Source: Oscillospiraceae bacterium (GTDB lineage Bacteria > Bacillota > Clostridia > Oscillospirales > Oscillospiraceae). From it: a stretch of DNA of 40,103 nt. Below, in pieces: positions 38,290 to 40,103 of the stretch (positions within the stretch are counted from its first letter, which is position 1; each line of letters begins with the position of its first letter). Location of the stretch: NCBI GenBank assembly GCA_017436785.1, contig JAFSCK010000129.1:1-40103 (forward strand), read 5' to 3'. Under the pieces are notes generated by a model. The model searched no databases, had not been told where the DNA came from, and was given only the letters and a program-made list of their open reading frames with translations. Position numbers and translations under genes: made by a program.

Positions 38290-39921
38290 ATGGTCGCTTT
38301 TCTTGCAGTCCTTTTTTTAATTTTATGGCTCAGAGAAAGTAAGAAACGCAAAACAGCTGAAGCCGAAGCAACAGATGCTCAGTCACGTATATTGTCAGTC
38401 ATGCATGAGCGTGATGAATTATCTAAAAAATATGGTAGCATTATCGATGCAGAGGCTAAGGCACAGGAAATCAATTCATCTACTGAAGCTATTTTGAATA
38501 AAGCCAAGCGCGATGCCAATGTACTTATTGCACAAGCCCAAGCTGAATCCAAAGATGCTATTTCCAAAGCAAGAAATGATGCGCAAACCATCATTAGCGA
38601 TGCTTCTAAATTGGCCAAGGAAATACGCGAACGTGCAGAGATCGACGAAGCTGAAGCACGTGCTAAATTGACAACTGCCGAAAAGAAAGCGGAAATGATA
38701 ATCTCTGATGCCCATGCAGAGGCAAAAGAAATTGCGGGTAACGCACTCGATGCAAAGGCCAATGCAGAAGAATATAAGCAAACTGCTGCCACCATGAAGA
38801 GGATTATCGAAGGATATGGCGATGAATGGTTGAAACCTGCCTATTCTCTACTTGATGAACTGGCTGAGGAATTTGGATTCACAGAAGCTGGTAAGAGTTT
38901 AAAGGCCGCCCGAGAAACTAGTATCCGCATGGTTCGTTACAATACCGCCGCTGATTGTGATTACTCCGAGGATAACCGAAGAAGGACAGCAATCCAATTC
39001 GTTATTGATGCTTTTAACGGAAAGGTTGACTCCATCCTTTCCAAAATTAAGAATGAAAACTATGGCGTTCTCGAACGTCAAATTGAGGACGCATATATCA
39101 TCGTTAATAAGAATGGCTCTGCATTTCGAAACGCCAGAATTCTTCCTGGCTATTTAAAAGCCCGTCAGAATGAGCTTAAATGGGCGTTCATTACTCAGGA
39201 ACTCAGAAAGAAAGCCCAAGAAGAGCAAAAGGCTTTACGTGATAAAATCCGCGAGGAAGAAAAGGCACGCCGCGAATTCGAGCGTGCTCAGAAGGAAGCA
39301 GCTAAAGAAGAAGCCCTGCTTCAGAAAGCAATGGAGAAAGCTAAGGCGATGCTTGCATCCGCCAACGAGGCTCAGCGTGCAAAGTATGAAGCCCAACTCG
39401 AGGAATTGGAAGGAAAGCTCAAAATCGCAGAAGAAAAAAATCAGCGTGCACTCTCCATGGCTCAGCAGACGAAGCACGGTACTGTTTATGTCATTTCCAA
39501 TATTGGTTCCTTCGGTGAAAATGTATATAAGGTTGGCATGACTCGTCGCTTGGATCCGGTTGATCGAGTGCGAGAGTTAGGTGATGCTTCTGTCCCCTTC
39601 CCGTTCGACGTACATGCATTCATTGAAAGCGACGATGCACCGGCACTGGAAACCGCACTCCATCACGAACTTGCACTAACCCAGATGAATAAAGTCAATC
39701 CTAGAAAAGAATTCTTCCGAGCCGATCTTTCAGTTATCCGTAAAATTGTTGAAGCTAAGGGATTGGAAGCTAGTTGGACTATGGCTGCACAGGCTGCCGA
39801 ATATCGTGAAAGTCTTGCTATTGAAGATCGCATTAAGAACGATCCAAACGAACGTGCCCGTTGGGAGAATTTTATGAAAGAACCTGTTACAATTGAAGCA
39901 GTAGCTGAGGCAGATGAATAA
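38290..39921 (+). CDS. DUF4041/GIY-YIG (T5orf172) domain protein
   Basis: 543 aa from ATG 38290; a TTG 21 nt earlier is less likely. One N-terminal membrane helix (AFLAVLFLILWL), a long Ala/Glu/Lys coiled coil (about 20-165), a DUF4041-like region (about 175-300: WLKPAYSLLDELAEEFGFTE, IQFVIDAFNGKVDSILSKI, WAFITQELRKKAQEEQKALR), a second coiled coil, and at about 397-485 the T5orf172 type GIY-YIG domain (GTVYVISNIGSFGENVYKVG, MTRR, ALHHEL, NPRKEFF). A predicted membrane-tied nuclease. It is AT-rich, lies next to the repressor and may be a defence or exclusion gene; that role is inferred. Confidence 0.82.
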   Translation: MVAFLAVLFLILWLRESKKRKTAEAEATDAQSRILSVMHERDELSKKYGSIIDAEAKAQEINSSTEAILNKAKRDANVLIAQAQAESKDAISKARNDAQTIISDASKLAKEIRERAEIDEAEARAKLTTAEKKAEMIISDAHAEAKEIAGNALDAKANAEEYKQTAATMKRIIEGYGDEWLKPAYSLLDELAEEFGFTEAGKSLKAARETSIRMVRYNTAADCDYSEDNRRRTAIQFVIDAFNGKVDSILSKIKNENYGVLERQIEDAYIIVNKNGSAFRNARILPGYLKARQNELKWAFITQELRKKAQEEQKALRDKIREEEKARREFERAQKEAAKEEALLQKAMEKAKAMLASANEAQRAKYEAQLEELEGKLKIAEEKNQRALSMAQQTKHGTVYVISNIGSFGENVYKVGMTRRLDPVDRVRELGDASVPFPFDVHAFIESDDAPALETALHHELALTQMNKVNPRKEFFRADLSVIRKIVEAKGLEASWTMAAQAAEYRESLAIEDRIKNDPNERARWENFMKEPVTIEAVAEADE

Positions 39922-39922
39922 A

Positions 39923-39941
39923 TGTGTCCAAATTGGACACA
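39923..39941. promoter_or_regulatory. parS-like palindrome, copy 5
   Basis: TGTGTCCAAATTGGACACA, perfect, one base after the stop of the GIY-YIG gene and 23 nt before the IS element. Confidence 0.75.
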
Positions 39942-39942
39942 A

Positions 39943-39964
39943 AACAAAAACCGCCCCCGGAGAG
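39943..39964 (+). terminator. Left half of a terminator cut by the IS
   Basis: AAACAAAAACCGCCCCCGGAG looks like the upstream arm (with A-tract) of an intrinsic terminator whose other arm is missing; the IS end follows at once. Confidence 0.4.
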
Positions 39965-40103
39965 TGAACTGCACCCCATTTGTTAGACAAGTATGATATA
40001 CTTGTACTAAGAAATGGGGTGCTTTTATTATGCCTAAAGGAATACCGAACAAGCGATATACGGGAGAGTTTAAGCAGATGGTTGTAGAAACCATGATAAG
40101 AGA
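39965..40103 (+). mobile_element. IS3-family insertion sequence, left end (IS150-like)
   Basis: Starts with TG (TGAACTGCACCCCATTTGTT), the usual IS3 end, and leads into an orfA. The internal repeat CACCCCATTT/AAATGGGGTG (39972-39981, 40012-40021) brackets the orfA promoter region. The right end is outside the window. Confidence 0.75.
40030..40103 (+). CDS. IS3-family transposase OrfA (partial)
   Basis: First 24 residues, MPKGIPNKRYTGEFKQMVVE..., the N-terminus of IS3/IS150 OrfA helix-turn-helix proteins. The gene continues past the window. Confidence 0.82.
   Translation, partial: MPKGIPNKRYTGEFKQMVVETMIR

Noticed and set aside
1-40103. CRISPR arrays
   Set aside because: No series of regularly spaced direct repeats was seen in any gap; the only multi-copy elements are the parS-like palindromes, the GTAC operators and the tRNA-like copies.

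Overview
The window reads as a chromosomal segment of a Gram-positive gut-type clostridium, most likely Oscillospiraceae/Ruminococcaceae. The assignment is inferred from a T-box in front of valS, the TIGR03960/TIGR03936 radical-SAM pair, a SpoIVFB-type M50 protease, AGGAGG ribosome binding sites throughout and the style of the phage genes. It carries a large, nearly complete siphovirus-type prophage.

Host part (1-6400): the 5' end of valS with its T-box leader, a GtrB-like glycosyltransferase, a tRNA-Pro(GGG), a small zinc-ribbon protein, the radical-SAM pair, an M50 protease with a small membrane partner, and a PH-domain protein. At 6375-6400 there is only the last 26 nt of a tRNA gene, including its CCA, followed by AT-rich foreign DNA. 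I read this as the left attachment site of an element inserted into a tRNA 3' end. The intact tRNA and the integrase would lie beyond position 40103.

Element part (6401-40103+): two convergent DUF6273 membrane proteins come first. The late phage genes follow, all on the minus strand, so transcription runs from high to low coordinates: HNH nuclease, small and large terminase, portal, ClpP-like protease, HK97-type capsid, connectors, tail tube, the gpG/gpGT chaperones made by a textbook -1 frameshift, tape measure, Dit, Tal, BppU, tail-tip proteins, M15 endolysin, holin-like proteins and a DUF6527 protein. Upstream of these (28.4-37.7 kb) is the early region: a HUH Rep-like protein, several tiny proteins, ParB and ParA, a DnaB-type helicase, a HTH replication initiator, a cluster of tRNA and tRNA-like genes, and a Cro-like protein. 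A divergent cI-type repressor and a DUF4041/GIY-YIG protein complete the right side. An IS3-family element begins at about 39965.

The points most worth following up are these. (i) A 19-bp palindrome (TGTGTCCAANTTGGACACA) occurs five times: three copies inside parB and one directly after each of cI and the GIY-YIG gene. It is a strong parS candidate. (ii) A stand-alone two-TM plus beta-barrel protein resembling the CBASS effector Cap15 sits on the opposite strand with its own promoter between parA and dnaB. (iii) Three tRNA-like sequences keep acceptor and T arms but have abnormal middles, one with a tetraloop where the anticodon should be. (iv) The cI/cro region has two face-to-face promoters overlapped by GTAC-N8-GTAC operators. 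The combination of ParABS, a Rep protein and DnaB with a tRNA-derived att site suggests a phage that can live as a plasmid or integrate, but no integrase is visible in this window.
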